Counted from the first letter of the stretch, positions 22,480 to 32,377 are shown. The stretch is 64,000 bases of DNA from Paenibacillus oleatilyticus (GCF_018998565.1 NZ_JAHNZO010000030.1:36349-100348), one strand, 5' to 3'. Translations and numbers: made by a program. The notes: generated from the letters alone by a model not told the origin.

Positions 22480-22542
22480 ATGGAAAATGCAGCCAGTTCT
22501 TTTTTTGGACAAAAAGTATGGTCTTCCGCGAAGAGTTTGTAG
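22480..22542 (+). CDS. Possible 20-residue peptide with strong ribosome site
   Basis: AGGAGG nine bases before ATG starts the frame MENAASSFFGQKVWSSAKSL. It lies in the intergenic space between alr and endoAI, on the opposite strand to both. The peptide resembles nothing I know. The strong ribosome site is the main evidence; a weak TATACT lies upstream at 22424-22429. It could also be chance. Confidence 0.3.
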   Translation: MENAASSFFGQKVWSSAKSL

Positions 22543-22559
22543 AGGCGGCGGAGCCTTTA

Positions 22560-23771
22560 TTATGCCTCCGGCTCCCATACGTGCCGCAGCAGCGGATTCA
22601 CTGACCGTGCAGCGCAGCCTGCCTTTATATACACTCGGGGCACCCGATGCGAAATCATGCAGACGACCTCGTAATTGATCGTTCCGAGCCAAGCGGCGTG
22701 CTCTTCCGCCGTAATCCGGTCTTCACTCTGACCGCCCAGAATTACCACTTCTTCGCCCATTTGGATATCAGGCATTTCGGATACATTCAGCATGCATTGA
22801 TCCATACAAATTCTTCCTACTACGGGGACCCGCCGCCCTCGAATCAATACTTGCGCCTTGCCGGTCAGCATTCGGGAAAAGCCGTCCGCGTACCCGATCG
22901 GCAGCGTCGCAATCGTCTCTTCACCCTGCGTCCGGTACACGATGCCATAGCTGATACCTGAACCCTCAGGCACTTGCTTCACCATGACGACGCTGGATTT
23001 GATGCTCATTACCGGCTGCAAATCAACCTGCTGCTTATTCACCTCTTCGGACGGATACAATCCATACATCGCGATCCCGAGCCGTACCATGTTGAAGGAT
23101 AAATTCGGCGTATCGATCCCCGCAGCGCTGTTCCCGGCGTGAACGTACGGAAATTGAATTCCTTTTTGCGTAAAATGATCAACGACCTGCTCGAATCGGC
23201 CGTACTGCTCAAGCGTGTAGCTCTTGTCCGTTTCATCCGCGCAAGCAAAATGGGTAAACAACCCTTCCACCCGAATCCCCGGTGTCCGCATCGCCCGTTC
23301 GATCAGCACGATCGCTTCTTCCGCATCCGTTAACCCGAGCCGGTTCATTCCGGAGTCGATCTTAATATGAATGTTTAACGGGCGCTCCTTTGCCCCTAGT
23401 CGTTCCCACGCGTCCAGCAGCTCATGGGTATATATATTGAGCGTAATCCCATGGGCCCATGCGGTTTCCAGCCCTTCCGGGGGCGTATAGCCCAATACGA
23501 GGATCGGGGCTGTAATACCTGCTTGCCGAAGCTCCAAACCCTCATCCAAAAAAGCGACCGCAATATATTCCACGCCGCACTGCAGCGCCTCCCGGCATAC
23601 CTCCACCGCTCCGTGTCCATAGGCATCCGCCTTGACGACTGCCATCATACGTACATGCTCCGGAAGCACCCGTCGAAACTCGCCCAAATTATGGCGCAGC
23701 GCATCCAATGAAATTTCCACCCGGGTCGGCCGGTAAAACGAATCCACCTGATCCACCTTCTTCGGTCTCAT
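22560..23771 (-). CDS. alr: Alanine racemase
   Basis: Interconverts L- and D-alanine with pyridoxal phosphate, supplying D-Ala for peptidoglycan. The 403-residue protein shows the PLP lysine motif AVVKADAYGHG (about residue 47), the barrel segment IHIKIDSGMNRLG, AGNSAAG and MVRLGIAMYG, then the C-terminal beta domain with VPVVGRICMDQCM, whose Met/Cys lie near the second active-site Tyr region. About 20 extra residues follow the last conserved element. No clear ribosome site precedes ATG 23771; GTG 23747 (AAGG, eight bases) is an alternative. It follows the YdcC-like lipoprotein gene, the order seen in B. subtilis. Confidence 0.93.
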   Translation of the reverse strand: MRPKKVDQVDSFYRPTRVEISLDALRHNLGEFRRVLPEHVRMMAVVKADAYGHGAVEVCREALQCGVEYIAVAFLDEGLELRQAGITAPILVLGYTPPEGLETAWAHGITLNIYTHELLDAWERLGAKERPLNIHIKIDSGMNRLGLTDAEEAIVLIERAMRTPGIRVEGLFTHFACADETDKSYTLEQYGRFEQVVDHFTQKGIQFPYVHAGNSAAGIDTPNLSFNMVRLGIAMYGLYPSEEVNKQQVDLQPVMSIKSSVVMVKQVPEGSGISYGIVYRTQGEETIATLPIGYADGFSRMLTGKAQVLIRGRRVPVVGRICMDQCMLNVSEMPDIQMGEEVVILGGQSEDRITAEEHAAWLGTINYEVVCMISHRVPRVYIKAGCAARSVNPLLRHVWEPEA

Positions 23772-23917
23772 AAAATCAAGGGAAGCCGCTTACGAGGCCA
23801 TAGCTTGCGCCTGTAAAGAAGCTTCCCGCTTAAAAATTCATATGATCATGGTAATGCGTACCGCAGGGCCCTGTCAACGAACAAAATAGTAACATCGCGC
23901 CCGTCAGTTTTTGGTTA

Positions 23918-25288
23918 TTATTTACCGATTTCCCCTTGCACCGCTTGCGCCACCTTAATCATCTCCGTCTCGGGCAAGTCCCCTGTAGATAAGCGGAATT
24001 CGATACCGTCGTAGGTCCAGGTCAATGTTTTCTTCGCATCCCCGGTCACAACACCGAGCGTAAAGCCCAGATCCAAAATATCCCCCGGCAGGACCGACAC
24101 CGTCTGTACCTGCGGACGCGACTCCATCAGCGTATAGTTGTATTTGCCGGAGTAGCGGAGCATCACCGCTTGATCTTCACCCAGCTTAAGCTCCGTCACG
24201 TCTTGTTTCTTCACGCCGCTCGGCATGTAACGCGGTTCAATGATGCCGAACGATTGCTGCTTGGAGGTGTCTTTTTTGGCGCCTGTGGCTGCCGCCTGCG
24301 TCCCGTTGGCTGCAGTAGCCTTCTCGCTTCCGGCGTCTGCCGCCGTGCCTTGGCTGCCGTTGGCGCTGCTCGTCTTCGTGCTATCACTGCTGGTTCCGGG
24401 TGCGGCAGCACCTTTGCTGTCACCTGCAGCTGTGCCTGCTGTATTGCCTTTGCTCGTGCCCGCTGCGTCGCTTTTTGCATCAGATCCCGACCCTTGTCCC
24501 GTAGCGGTTCCGTTTGTTCCTTTCCCTGTACCGTTACCGGTCACCGTTCCTTTGCCGCTCGCTGCCCCTGTGCCGGCCTTGGAATCGGTAGCTCCCGATT
24601 TCTCAGCGGCTTTCGAATCCTCTTGCATCATCGTGGGCAGCGTCTTCAGGTTCCAGCCCGTCATATTGCGCTGCATATCAAACTGATCCTTCTCAAACTT
24701 CGTACCGAACTCAAATTGGTCGAATTTCACAATGACCATCACATTGGAGTTGGCATCCGACACTTCCACATGCTGCGGAGCATAGTTTCTCTTGTCCAGC
24801 CACACCTTCTGCCGCGCCAGGGAGCCGTTCTGGTAATTCGCCACTACATCGAATACATACGCCTTCTCGTCCGACGTAAAATGCCGTTCATTATCCATCA
24901 GAATGCTTTGGACGAGCGACTGGTATAAGTAAACTTGGCCTTGATTCTCCGGCCAATCGCTTTGGAATCGGAAGCTTTTGTTCAAATGCGGCGTCAGCAC
25001 GAATACTCCGTCATCGTTGCGCAGCACAATTTGCGTAATATCCTTCTTCGCATTCGTCAGCGAAATCCGGTAAAACGAAGGGGCCTGGAAGCTAACCTCC
25101 ACATCGTATTCTTGAGGATCCTGCCCCGTGCGCAGCGTCATCTGCCCTTTTCCGTGATAGCTCTGCAGCTTGCTCATCACACCGTCCAATTCCTTTACTA
25201 CCGATCCTGCATCCTTTTTGCCGCACCCGGACACTACCAGGCTTAAACAAACCATCACAAGGGCCACCACCCACGTGAACCGCCGCAT
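23918..25288 (-). CDS. YdcC/LolA-like lipoprotein with low-complexity insert
   Basis: A 456-residue exported lipoprotein with lipobox LVVSGC (Cys 22). Residues 30-220 look like a LolA/LppX-type half-barrel (MSKLQSYHGKGQMTLRTG, VEVSFQAPSFYRISL, FEFGTKFEKDQFDMQRNM), as in B. subtilis YdcC and the clostridial germination protein GerS. Residues about 225-345 form a Gly/Ala/Thr/Ser-rich low-complexity insert. The final 100 residues resemble a DUF4367 domain (GIIEPRYMPSGVKKQDV...WTYDGIEFRLSTGDLPETEMIKVA). A sporulation or germination role is inferred from the family and neighbours only. It lies upstream of alr on the same strand. The Thr/Ser-rich insert could be a glycosylation target. Confidence 0.75.
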   Translation of the reverse strand: MRRFTWVVALVMVCLSLVVSGCGKKDAGSVVKELDGVMSKLQSYHGKGQMTLRTGQDPQEYDVEVSFQAPSFYRISLTNAKKDITQIVLRNDDGVFVLTPHLNKSFRFQSDWPENQGQVYLYQSLVQSILMDNERHFTSDEKAYVFDVVANYQNGSLARQKVWLDKRNYAPQHVEVSDANSNVMVIVKFDQFEFGTKFEKDQFDMQRNMTGWNLKTLPTMMQEDSKAAEKSGATDSKAGTGAASGKGTVTGNGTGKGTNGTATGQGSGSDAKSDAAGTSKGNTAGTAAGDSKGAAAPGTSSDSTKTSSANGSQGTAADAGSEKATAANGTQAAATGAKKDTSKQQSFGIIEPRYMPSGVKKQDVTELKLGEDQAVMLRYSGKYNYTLMESRPQVQTVSVLPGDILDLGFTLGVVTGDAKKTLTWTYDGIEFRLSTGDLPETEMIKVAQAVQGEIGK

Positions 25289-25385
25289 CGTCTCATCCCC
25301 TCCACCACATAATCAATCCAGATTGATACCATGTCTATGTGGGGACTTGGCCAATTATGCAGACAAGGTTGGCGGGGAAATAAAA

Positions 25386-25413
25386 ACTCCTATAACCGGT
25401 TGGTTATAGGAGT
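25386..25413 (-). terminator. Terminator after the initiating sugar transferase
   Basis: ACTCCTATAACC-GGTT-GGTTATAGGAGT with a T-rich tail on the minus strand. It marks the left edge of the glycan island. Confidence 0.8.
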
Positions 25414-25418
25414 AGGGC

Positions 25419-26828
25419 TTAATATGCATTTTTATTAACAAAGCCATTAATGATGGTCTTCCAAATAATCTTGATGTCGAACAAAAAGCTCCAATTCTCA
25501 ATGTAGAAAATATCGTACTTGATCCGGTCCTCTATAGATGTATCGCCACGCAGCCCGTTGGACTGAGCCCAGCCGGTAATCCCGGGGCGAATGTGATGCT
25601 TCACCATATACTTCGGAATTTCTTCTTTAAATTGTTCAACGAAATACGGTCGTTCCGGCCGGGGCCCGACAACACTCATATGTCCGAACAATACATTGAA
25701 AAACTGCGGCAGTTCATCCAAGCTCGTTTTTCTCAAGAACGTACCGAACTTTGTTTTGCGCGGATCATTTTCTGTCGTCCATTGGGTATCGGAAGATTGC
25801 TCCGTTTGTACTCGCATCGAACGGAATTTATACATCATAAAATTCCGTCTGTTTAAACCGACACGTTCCTGCTTAAAAATAACCGGACCCGGAGAAGTGA
25901 TCTTCACACCGATAGTAATAAGGATTAATAATGGCAGTGTAATAAGAATGGCAGCTAATGAAAATGCAATATCAAAGGCACGTTTGAAAAAACGATTTCT
26001 GAATTCATCCAGCGGAATATCCCTGACATTAATTAAAGGAATGCCTGCGAAATTATCAAAATACGGCTTGGACGGAAGGTAATCAAAATAATCGGGAATA
26101 ATTAACGTTTTGACTCCGGCCTTTTCACAAATATTAATAATTTTTCCGAACTTATGATGAGCGTCCAATGGTAAAGCAATGATCACTTCATCAATTAATG
26201 TCGTCTCCAGAATGGCCTCAAGCTCATCGACCCGTCCAAGAATAGGCTTGTAGTTTTCAAAACCGACTTCATGACAATCATGAAAATCATCCAGGAAACC
26301 CACTACTTCGTAACCTAATTCGGGGTACTGTAGTAAATTCCGGTAAAACCTTTTCCCGATCGAACCGGCACCAAGAATTAGTACGAATTGTTTATTGTAT
26401 CCCTTCTGCCTCAAACGTTTCAAAGATATCTTAAGGATATAGCGGTAAAAGCTGATGGCGAGTATGCTATTTACTAAAAATAAGAAAAGGAACGAACGCG
26501 AAATATCAATTGCCTTAAATATGAACAAAAAACTTAACAAAATAAGTAAGCTTATTGTGTAAACTTGAACAATAGTGAATAATTCATAAGAAAATTTTTT
26601 TCTTCTTTTCGGGGTATAGAAATTAAAGGCGTAACTTAGAAATATTGCAATTCCCCCGTAAATTAAGCCCCATACTACATAATTTTGAAATGGGAGCCGA
26701 TCATCGTCAAATGGAATCAATCCACTTTTAAATTTAAGCCACCATGAAAACAAGAAAATAAGCTGCACGCAAATAAAGTCAGTTAAAGAATAAATTTGCG
26801 ATAAAAAACCTTGGCTCTGACGTACCAT
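25419..26828 (-). CDS. Polyprenyl-phosphate sugar-1-phosphate transferase (initiating enzyme)
   Basis: Transfers a hexose 1-phosphate from a nucleotide sugar to undecaprenyl phosphate, the first step of glycan assembly. The 469-residue protein follows the WbaP/WcaJ/WsaP layout: four N-terminal membrane helices (15-135), a Rossmann-like CoA-binding fold (VLILGAGSIGKRFYRNLLQYPELGYEVVGFLDD), then a C-terminal catalytic domain behind a membrane segment. Catalytic motifs are FKRAFDIAFSLAAIL, PVIFKQERVGLNRRNFMMYKFRSM, KTSLDELPQFFNVLFGHMSVVGPRPE and RPGITGWAQ. GAGGTGAGTAA precedes ATG 26828. The substrate sugar (galactose or glucose in relatives) is not determined. It is the leftmost gene of the island. 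Confidence 0.92.
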   Translation of the reverse strand: MVRQSQGFLSQIYSLTDFICVQLIFLFSWWLKFKSGLIPFDDDRLPFQNYVVWGLIYGGIAIFLSYAFNFYTPKRRKKFSYELFTIVQVYTISLLILLSFLFIFKAIDISRSFLFLFLVNSILAISFYRYILKISLKRLRQKGYNKQFVLILGAGSIGKRFYRNLLQYPELGYEVVGFLDDFHDCHEVGFENYKPILGRVDELEAILETTLIDEVIIALPLDAHHKFGKIINICEKAGVKTLIIPDYFDYLPSKPYFDNFAGIPLINVRDIPLDEFRNRFFKRAFDIAFSLAAILITLPLLILITIGVKITSPGPVIFKQERVGLNRRNFMMYKFRSMRVQTEQSSDTQWTTENDPRKTKFGTFLRKTSLDELPQFFNVLFGHMSVVGPRPERPYFVEQFKEEIPKYMVKHHIRPGITGWAQSNGLRGDTSIEDRIKYDIFYIENWSFLFDIKIIWKTIINGFVNKNAY

Positions 26829-26987
26829 TTACTCACCTCACAAAACAAAAACAAAGTACTCCAATGATAGTAGCTCTAATACAATATAACATATTACAAC
26901 TACGTTTGAATACTTGTGTGAAAAAAACTCAAACTATGTATTTATTTATTTTAGAAAATCAAATCTGAAAAAGTGATCTTGCTTGTA

Positions 26988-27329
26988 CTATATAAAGATT
27001 GAATTTAAGTAAGCATATGAGACTCATACTGAGATTAGAACTTGGATCAATAGTCTTGGGTATCGTCTAATTGCTGATGACGATAATCCATTGGAATCTT
27101 TATTTTGAATACTTAATACTTAAAACATAACCACTAAGGTATGAAAAAATACAGACTGCAAAGATTCCATAACAAACCATTTTAGGGACATTTTTGCCAA
27201 CAAAATATCAAACCTAGAGTGCACAAGATTAATATCACCAAGCACAGATGCAGGGTAGAAAGCAAACAAATAATGTCCTAAAACAACCATGAGACAAGCT
27301 ATCCCCCTAAGACTCTCTAATTCTCCCCC
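26988..27329 (-). pseudogene. Acyltransferase-3 pseudogene (degraded)
   Basis: One continuous reading frame broken by in-frame stops translates to ELESLRGIACLMVVLGHYLFAFYP..., then LAKMSLKWFVMESLQSVFF, a stop, SSAIRRYPRLLIQVLISV, another stop and further remnant. The first part is the unmistakable N-terminal helix of acyltransferase family 3 (OafA-like), and RRYPRLLI is the next conserved loop. All later membrane helices are gone. It lies on the strand opposite an intact acyltransferase 480 bp away. The remaining bases between 26829 and 27810 show no gene. Confidence 0.75.
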
Positions 27330-27695
27330 TCAAACCTTTTCGGGAATAAACTACCTCTTAACTTAATGAATTTTACAAATTTATTGAAATCAAAGTTATG
27401 AGCAATTTAAACTTCCCATAAAATCAATAAGATTCATTCTTGCCCGAAAACAAGAAGTAAATCCTGAAAGCCAGATTTTTCATTATTGATTCGCACCTTC
27501 GATGAGGTTAAAAAACTTTTTTTTAATAAAAATATTATTCTCGTTAATATAAACAATATATTACGATTCTTTATATTTTAAGGTTATTTTTAGTTTGCAA
27601 CTCTATCTAAACGTATAGTTCAATTCTACTTACTATCCTACGTTGCTTCTCTGAAAAATGTTATTTTTGTACGATATTCTACGATTGATTTACAT

Positions 27696-27703
27696 GGTAT
27701 AAT
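27696..27703 (+). promoter_or_regulatory. Extended -10 promoter of the acyltransferase gene
   Basis: TGG-TATAAT (27695-27703) forms an extended -10 element; no good -35 is seen. It is about 105 bases before the start at 27810. Confidence 0.5.
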
Positions 27704-27809
27704 GCAAAGATATGTATGACAAAGAGCTTCGTGAAATAAATAGCTCGGGTCAAACTAAATTTTCGATAACAAACAAACTTATAAACTAACTATGATAAGG
27801 AAATTTACA

Positions 27810-29633
27810 ATGGCCAAATTTTTATGGATAATAACATTTTTTTTAGCACTCTTGATTGGATATTCTTATTTATATATTACTTTTCCTCAATATTTGGAAA
27901 CATATAACATTAAAGCATTGTTGTCACTTTCATTTTTTGCAACTATTTTCACTCCTTTTATTTTCAAGATGTTTCTTCAGATAAAGAACTGTTTAACAAA
28001 AAAACATCTTTACATTTTTATTTTAATTTTAAGCCTTTTAGTTGCAATTGGAATTAATAAAATATCACTAAATTTTCCAAAAAAAACATCAATTGAAATA
28101 ATTGCAACTGGTACCCAAAATGCTTTATCGAAGGGAACAGAAGTATGGATTAAATACTTTGAAATTGATAATAAAGAAATTGCTCTTAAAAACTTTGAAC
28201 TGCCACCAAATTGGGAGTTAATTCGTGAAACACCTGTTTCGTATAAAATGCAACCTTCAATTTATAGATGGGATGGTTATATTAAAAACTTCGCATCGAT
28301 AGGTTTTACTTCTCATCCATACTCAGGTAATGTTGAAATTGCTGTTAATGGAGTAATTCAAAAAAAAATTGATCTCTACTCTAATAATGAACACCTTCAA
28401 TTTACAAGAATTGAACCAAGCAAATACTATTCTTTCAAATCGAAAATAGCTATAAGTGGTTTTTGCTTATTTGCCTGTATAATTTTATTATATTTATATG
28501 TTGTTTTCCAACACACTTATAAACTCTTAAAAAATAAAGGACTACGTTATTTTGAACAAGCTAATTTACCAAACCAACCGAAGCAGGGAGTACAAGAGAT
28601 CTATATTTTAAGGGCTGTATCTTGTTTATCCATTGTTATTATCCATATATTATCAAGCGTTTATACAATCGGAGCCGACATTAGTCCTTTTAAAGAAATG
28701 ACCCTTCAAACATTACAAATAATATTAATGTTTGGCACTCCTGCTTTTACATTTATGTCTGAATTTATAACATCTTATACGTACAAAAATAACATTCCTA
28801 AGCATTTTCTGAAAAAGAGATTTTTATTTATTTTTACACCGTATATAGTGACTAGCATTTTATACGGAGTGATTATTTCATTATTTAGCGAAAGCTTCAT
28901 CGGTAGATTTATAACGTACTTAGGAAATTTCGAATTTATTAGTTTTTTTATATTAGTTATTTTCCAATTCTATATCTTTCATATTTTTTTCGTTAAATAT
29001 ATTATTAAGCGCTATTCAACAAAATCAATAATTATTTCAACATTTTCAATTAATTTCTTGTATCTTTTAAATTTTAATTTAATTAATCCACCCGAACCAA
29101 ATGCATCATTTATCTGGAAACATTATGATTTATTATTACTTGCGTGGATTTTTTACTTTGTTCTCGGTTATTATGGCGGTATATATTACAAAGAGGTCAA
29201 ATATTTTATAAATAAAAATATAAATCTTATTATTTTTTGTCCTGTTTTAACGGCCCTAACTATGTTGTTTTTTCATTGGAATAATACTATTAGTATCCTA
29301 AGTTCAAAAAGAATCGATATACTTTTTTATACAATAACTGTAATCATTGTTTTATTTTATTTAGCAGATGTAATAAATCAAAGATTGAAAAAAGTTCTAA
29401 TCTGGATAAGTAGTTATTCGATTGGAATTTATTTTTTACAGCCTTTTTTTATTTTTATATCTAATGTTACAACAAAGTATTATTTTAGTACTCTAAGAAA
29501 TACGTTTTTAGTAGAATTCTATATACTATCTACTTTTGTGTTTACGATAAGTGGCTCGATTTTTGTTTTATGGGTGGCAAATAAATGGAAAATAGGAAAA
29601 TACATGTTTGGAAAAATAAATAAGATCAAGTAA
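27810..29633 (+). CDS. Acyltransferase-3 family membrane protein with N-terminal beta domain
   Basis: Predicted to O-acylate a surface glycan. The 607-residue protein starts at ATG 27810 (AAGGAA, seven bases); an earlier ATG at 27792 has no site. Two or three membrane helices (residues 5-90) are followed by a beta-rich outside domain (about 95-215: IEIIATGTQNALSKGTEVWI, NWELIRETPVSYKMQPS), another helix, then a ten-helix acyltransferase-3 domain from about 260 (EIYILRAVSCLSIVIIHILSS with the catalytic-type His). The family also includes IcaC and OafA. The extra N-terminal module is not standard for OafA. It is AT-rich, alone and divergent from neighbours. Confidence 0.75.
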   Translation: MAKFLWIITFFLALLIGYSYLYITFPQYLETYNIKALLSLSFFATIFTPFIFKMFLQIKNCLTKKHLYIFILILSLLVAIGINKISLNFPKKTSIEIIATGTQNALSKGTEVWIKYFEIDNKEIALKNFELPPNWELIRETPVSYKMQPSIYRWDGYIKNFASIGFTSHPYSGNVEIAVNGVIQKKIDLYSNNEHLQFTRIEPSKYYSFKSKIAISGFCLFACIILLYLYVVFQHTYKLLKNKGLRYFEQANLPNQPKQGVQEIYILRAVSCLSIVIIHILSSVYTIGADISPFKEMTLQTLQIILMFGTPAFTFMSEFITSYTYKNNIPKHFLKKRFLFIFTPYIVTSILYGVIISLFSESFIGRFITYLGNFEFISFFILVIFQFYIFHIFFVKYIIKRYSTKSIIISTFSINFLYLLNFNLINPPEPNASFIWKHYDLLLLAWIFYFVLGYYGGIYYKEVKYFINKNINLIIFCPVLTALTMLFFHWNNTISILSSKRIDILFYTITVIIVLFYLADVINQRLKKVLIWISSYSIGIYFLQPFFIFISNVTTKYYFSTLRNTFLVEFYILSTFVFTISGSIFVLWVANKWKIGKYMFGKINKIK

Positions 29634-30544
29634 AGCCTGAAGAAAAAAGCATTACAGCGCAAAGCGTGCGTGAATGTTATGACTTCCAGTATATTGAAAG
29701 CAAAGACGAAAAGAAGTGGAAGGCGGGTTTCCAAATCCATCACGCCCGTCTGTCCACTTCACAAGATGTTCGCGGCTTCTTTCTTTTGCCTGCATACTTC
29801 GAATTTAGGGGTGATTCGAGCTTCTCATTAACTTCGTTTTAACAACGCAATGTCTCGATGGCGGCCAGTTCGCAAGTCGCATTGAACACAGTATCCCCTG
29901 ATTCGGACCCGGTGAGGAACTTTTCTACGTGAGGCCGTGTTCGTCGTTATAGTTTCACCCTTCTTTCGCCTAGGTAACCTCCACGGCGATCTTCTCATTT
30001 ACTTCAGCAGTTGCCTGCCCGCTTAGCCGCTTGCGAAAGTTGGTCATGAGGGATGAATAAAGCAGCGGATCACCTTAGCCCGCCAAACCTGGAAGTATTG
30101 GGGTACAGGTTTTCTACGATCGTTTCGACCGTTTCGCGATCCGATTGTTAAAGCCGTTCCTGGATGATCAGGCTCCGAGCACCATACGAACAGGACTGTA
30201 AATTGGTTTATCCCTATTGCTACCATCTTCCTCGCTGATCTAGTCTCCCGGATTACCTCATCATTTATTCGTACGTTTTTTATCCAAAGTAATCGTTGTT
30301 TTCGATACGCCCACTTTTCCTCTACGTGTACTGAATGGCTTTTGCCTTTAGATTCTCTGAATAGTTGTTACTTTCGTCCTTTTAACCGGCATAAAAATAC
30401 ACCCCCTAGATTTTCACAAATAACCTAGGGGGGCCATTATATTTCTAAGGAGTGGTCAGTCATAAGCGTTCTTTTACTTAAAATTAATAGATCCCCAATC
30501 ATTACACTTTTTGTACAGAGCTTCTTAATTATGGATCATTTTTA
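29634..30544. other. Intergenic stretch with decayed, higher-GC remnant
   Basis: No intact gene is seen. Base composition rises visibly above the AT-rich island. On the minus strand a short frame (29970-30047 and just upstream) reads YSSLMTNFRKRLSGQATAEVNEKIA, which resembles the FRKRL...EVNE segment of IS1182/IS5-type transposases; frames around it are broken. A plus-strand fragment just after 29633 reads SITAQSVRECYDFQYIESKD and is unidentified. The inverted repeat CCCCCTAG/CTAGGGGG (30402-30409, 30425-30432) could be an element end or a hairpin. Best read as a decayed insertion sequence with other debris. Confidence 0.4.
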
Positions 30545-32377
30545 TTACATTAATTCAGAGCTATATTCCTCATGTTTTTTAATACTCTTTAAAAAATGCA
30601 CCCCTTTTAGTAGGAAAATAATCCCTAATGCCAGCATGGCTGTATTGGAAATAGTAAATACAGCGGAAATCATTTTGACCGTATCCCCTTCACCTAAACT
30701 TTGTATTTTTGTCCAAAATAACGGTGCTGCATTCCAGCCTCTCCAAATTCGGCTTATATCTCCAAAGTCCATAAAAAAATAAGAAAAAACCGATAATAGA
30801 GAAACAGAAAAAATGTAAATTTTTGAAACAAAGTCTTTAGAGGTTGCATATAAAATTACAAAAGCACCGGTTGTATGAAGAAGAATTGAAGGACTGTGCA
30901 TAATTGTAAAATTAAACATATAATCAAGTGAACCAATAAGTAATATCCCATTAATTATAATTTTTTCTGTAGATATTTTACTATGCAAAAAATAATAATT
31001 TATAAGTAGAACTGTCAAGGGTAGAACTATTGATAAGAATAAAAATAGTTGAGGAGAGTATTGAACTACTGTCCACCAAATACGTTCTGTTTGTTTGAAA
31101 CTATTAAGAAATACATACATAGGGCTCCCATTTTGACTAGGCACTACGAAAAATAAAGCCAATACACTCAAATGAAGAAGAAAACTTAGACAAAAGCGTT
31201 TTATTTTAAGTCTAAATGACATCTGTTCGGAAAAAATAATGAAGAGCAATGTTATAAGAATGACTGGATAAAAAAGGAATAGTTGAAGTTTTGTCAATAA
31301 ACCTAATGATATAACAAATACCGATAGATAAGGAGAATGAGTTTTATGCATCAAAAGTAAACCAATAATTATTAGATACATTGGTAAAGTGTCGACTTGC
31401 ACAAACAAAATAGCAATGTAGTAAAAAACCGGATTAAATAGACTTAAATATAAAGATACCTTAATTTTTTTCCAGTCAGAAATAACTTTTTTGTCGATTA
31501 AAAATGAAAGTATGGACAACGCTGTCAATAGGCCGAATAATAAATTCATAATTTTAAATATCCCTATTTGAAAATAAGGATAACCTCTTAACGAATTAAA
31601 ATTACCAAAAATTAAGTCCCAAACATAAACGATAGGAGTCCAACCTAATAACATACTTGGATTGTAAGCAAACTCCGTGTATTCAAAATGTGTATATGCA
31701 CGTTTATTAATTTGAAATTGATAAATATCTAATCCTAAAGAATTTATTTTAAGAGCATTATAAATACCGATAGCATCTACACCAACTACAAGAAAGAACG
31801 TGACAAGCAAAGATAATATCAATAATACGACATCATATTTGTTGAAGTATTTGAGGATTGAGGGAGAATAAATTAAAATATGAATTCTTTCTTTTCTAAA
31901 TATTAGAGCAAGGAAAAAACAAAATAATAATGAAAAAAATACAGTAATCGCAAATTTATAACCATTTAAGAAAGAACCGATCTTAATAACTGAAAAACCT
32001 TCATAACCCGAATTAGGTATTGTTTTTTCTTGGATATCATAGAATATAGTTTCTTTTACTAACATCTTATTTTTTTCTGCTGTAACTTTTATAATTTTAC
32101 CCAAATCATCAAAATTTATTGTTAATTCAAGCTCATCTTTTAATATTTCTTTTGAAAAAGAAACGTGATAAAGATTATCCGAAATAAAATCCATGTTTTT
32201 TACTAAACCATTTTTTTGGTATGTAGACACTTCAACTTTTTTATCATGAATCAACTTTGAATTTACGAGGAACTCATAATCAGGCATTATAGATTTAATA
32301 ATAGTAGAAACTACAAAACAAGAAAAAGAAAACAGTATAATATATGTTAATATTTTTTTCAGTAAAGATCTGGACAT
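30545..32377 (-). CDS. Polytopic membrane protein, probable GT-C-type glycosyltransferase
   Basis: A 610-residue protein with one N-terminal anchor helix, an outside beta-like domain (residues 35-130), then about eleven to thirteen membrane helices. The first large outside loop after helix 3 contains VVGVDAIGIYNALKINSLGLDIYQF, and later loops contain GWTPIVYVWDLIFGN and QVDTLP. These are typical of lipid-linked-sugar-dependent GT-C enzymes (GT39/GT87-like), which use an acidic residue in the first loop. No named family can be assigned. It is last in a run UbiA-EamA-PAP2-this gene, so it may use the polyprenyl-phosphate sugar those genes would make. It shares the AT-rich composition of the island. 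Confidence 0.6.
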   Translation of the reverse strand: MSRSLLKKILTYIILFSFSCFVVSTIIKSIMPDYEFLVNSKLIHDKKVEVSTYQKNGLVKNMDFISDNLYHVSFSKEILKDELELTINFDDLGKIIKVTAEKNKMLVKETIFYDIQEKTIPNSGYEGFSVIKIGSFLNGYKFAITVFFSLLFCFFLALIFRKERIHILIYSPSILKYFNKYDVVLLILSLLVTFFLVVGVDAIGIYNALKINSLGLDIYQFQINKRAYTHFEYTEFAYNPSMLLGWTPIVYVWDLIFGNFNSLRGYPYFQIGIFKIMNLLFGLLTALSILSFLIDKKVISDWKKIKVSLYLSLFNPVFYYIAILFVQVDTLPMYLIIIGLLLMHKTHSPYLSVFVISLGLLTKLQLFLFYPVILITLLFIIFSEQMSFRLKIKRFCLSFLLHLSVLALFFVVPSQNGSPMYVFLNSFKQTERIWWTVVQYSPQLFLFLSIVLPLTVLLINYYFLHSKISTEKIIINGILLIGSLDYMFNFTIMHSPSILLHTTGAFVILYATSKDFVSKIYIFSVSLLSVFSYFFMDFGDISRIWRGWNAAPLFWTKIQSLGEGDTVKMISAVFTISNTAMLALGIIFLLKGVHFLKSIKKHEEYSSELM

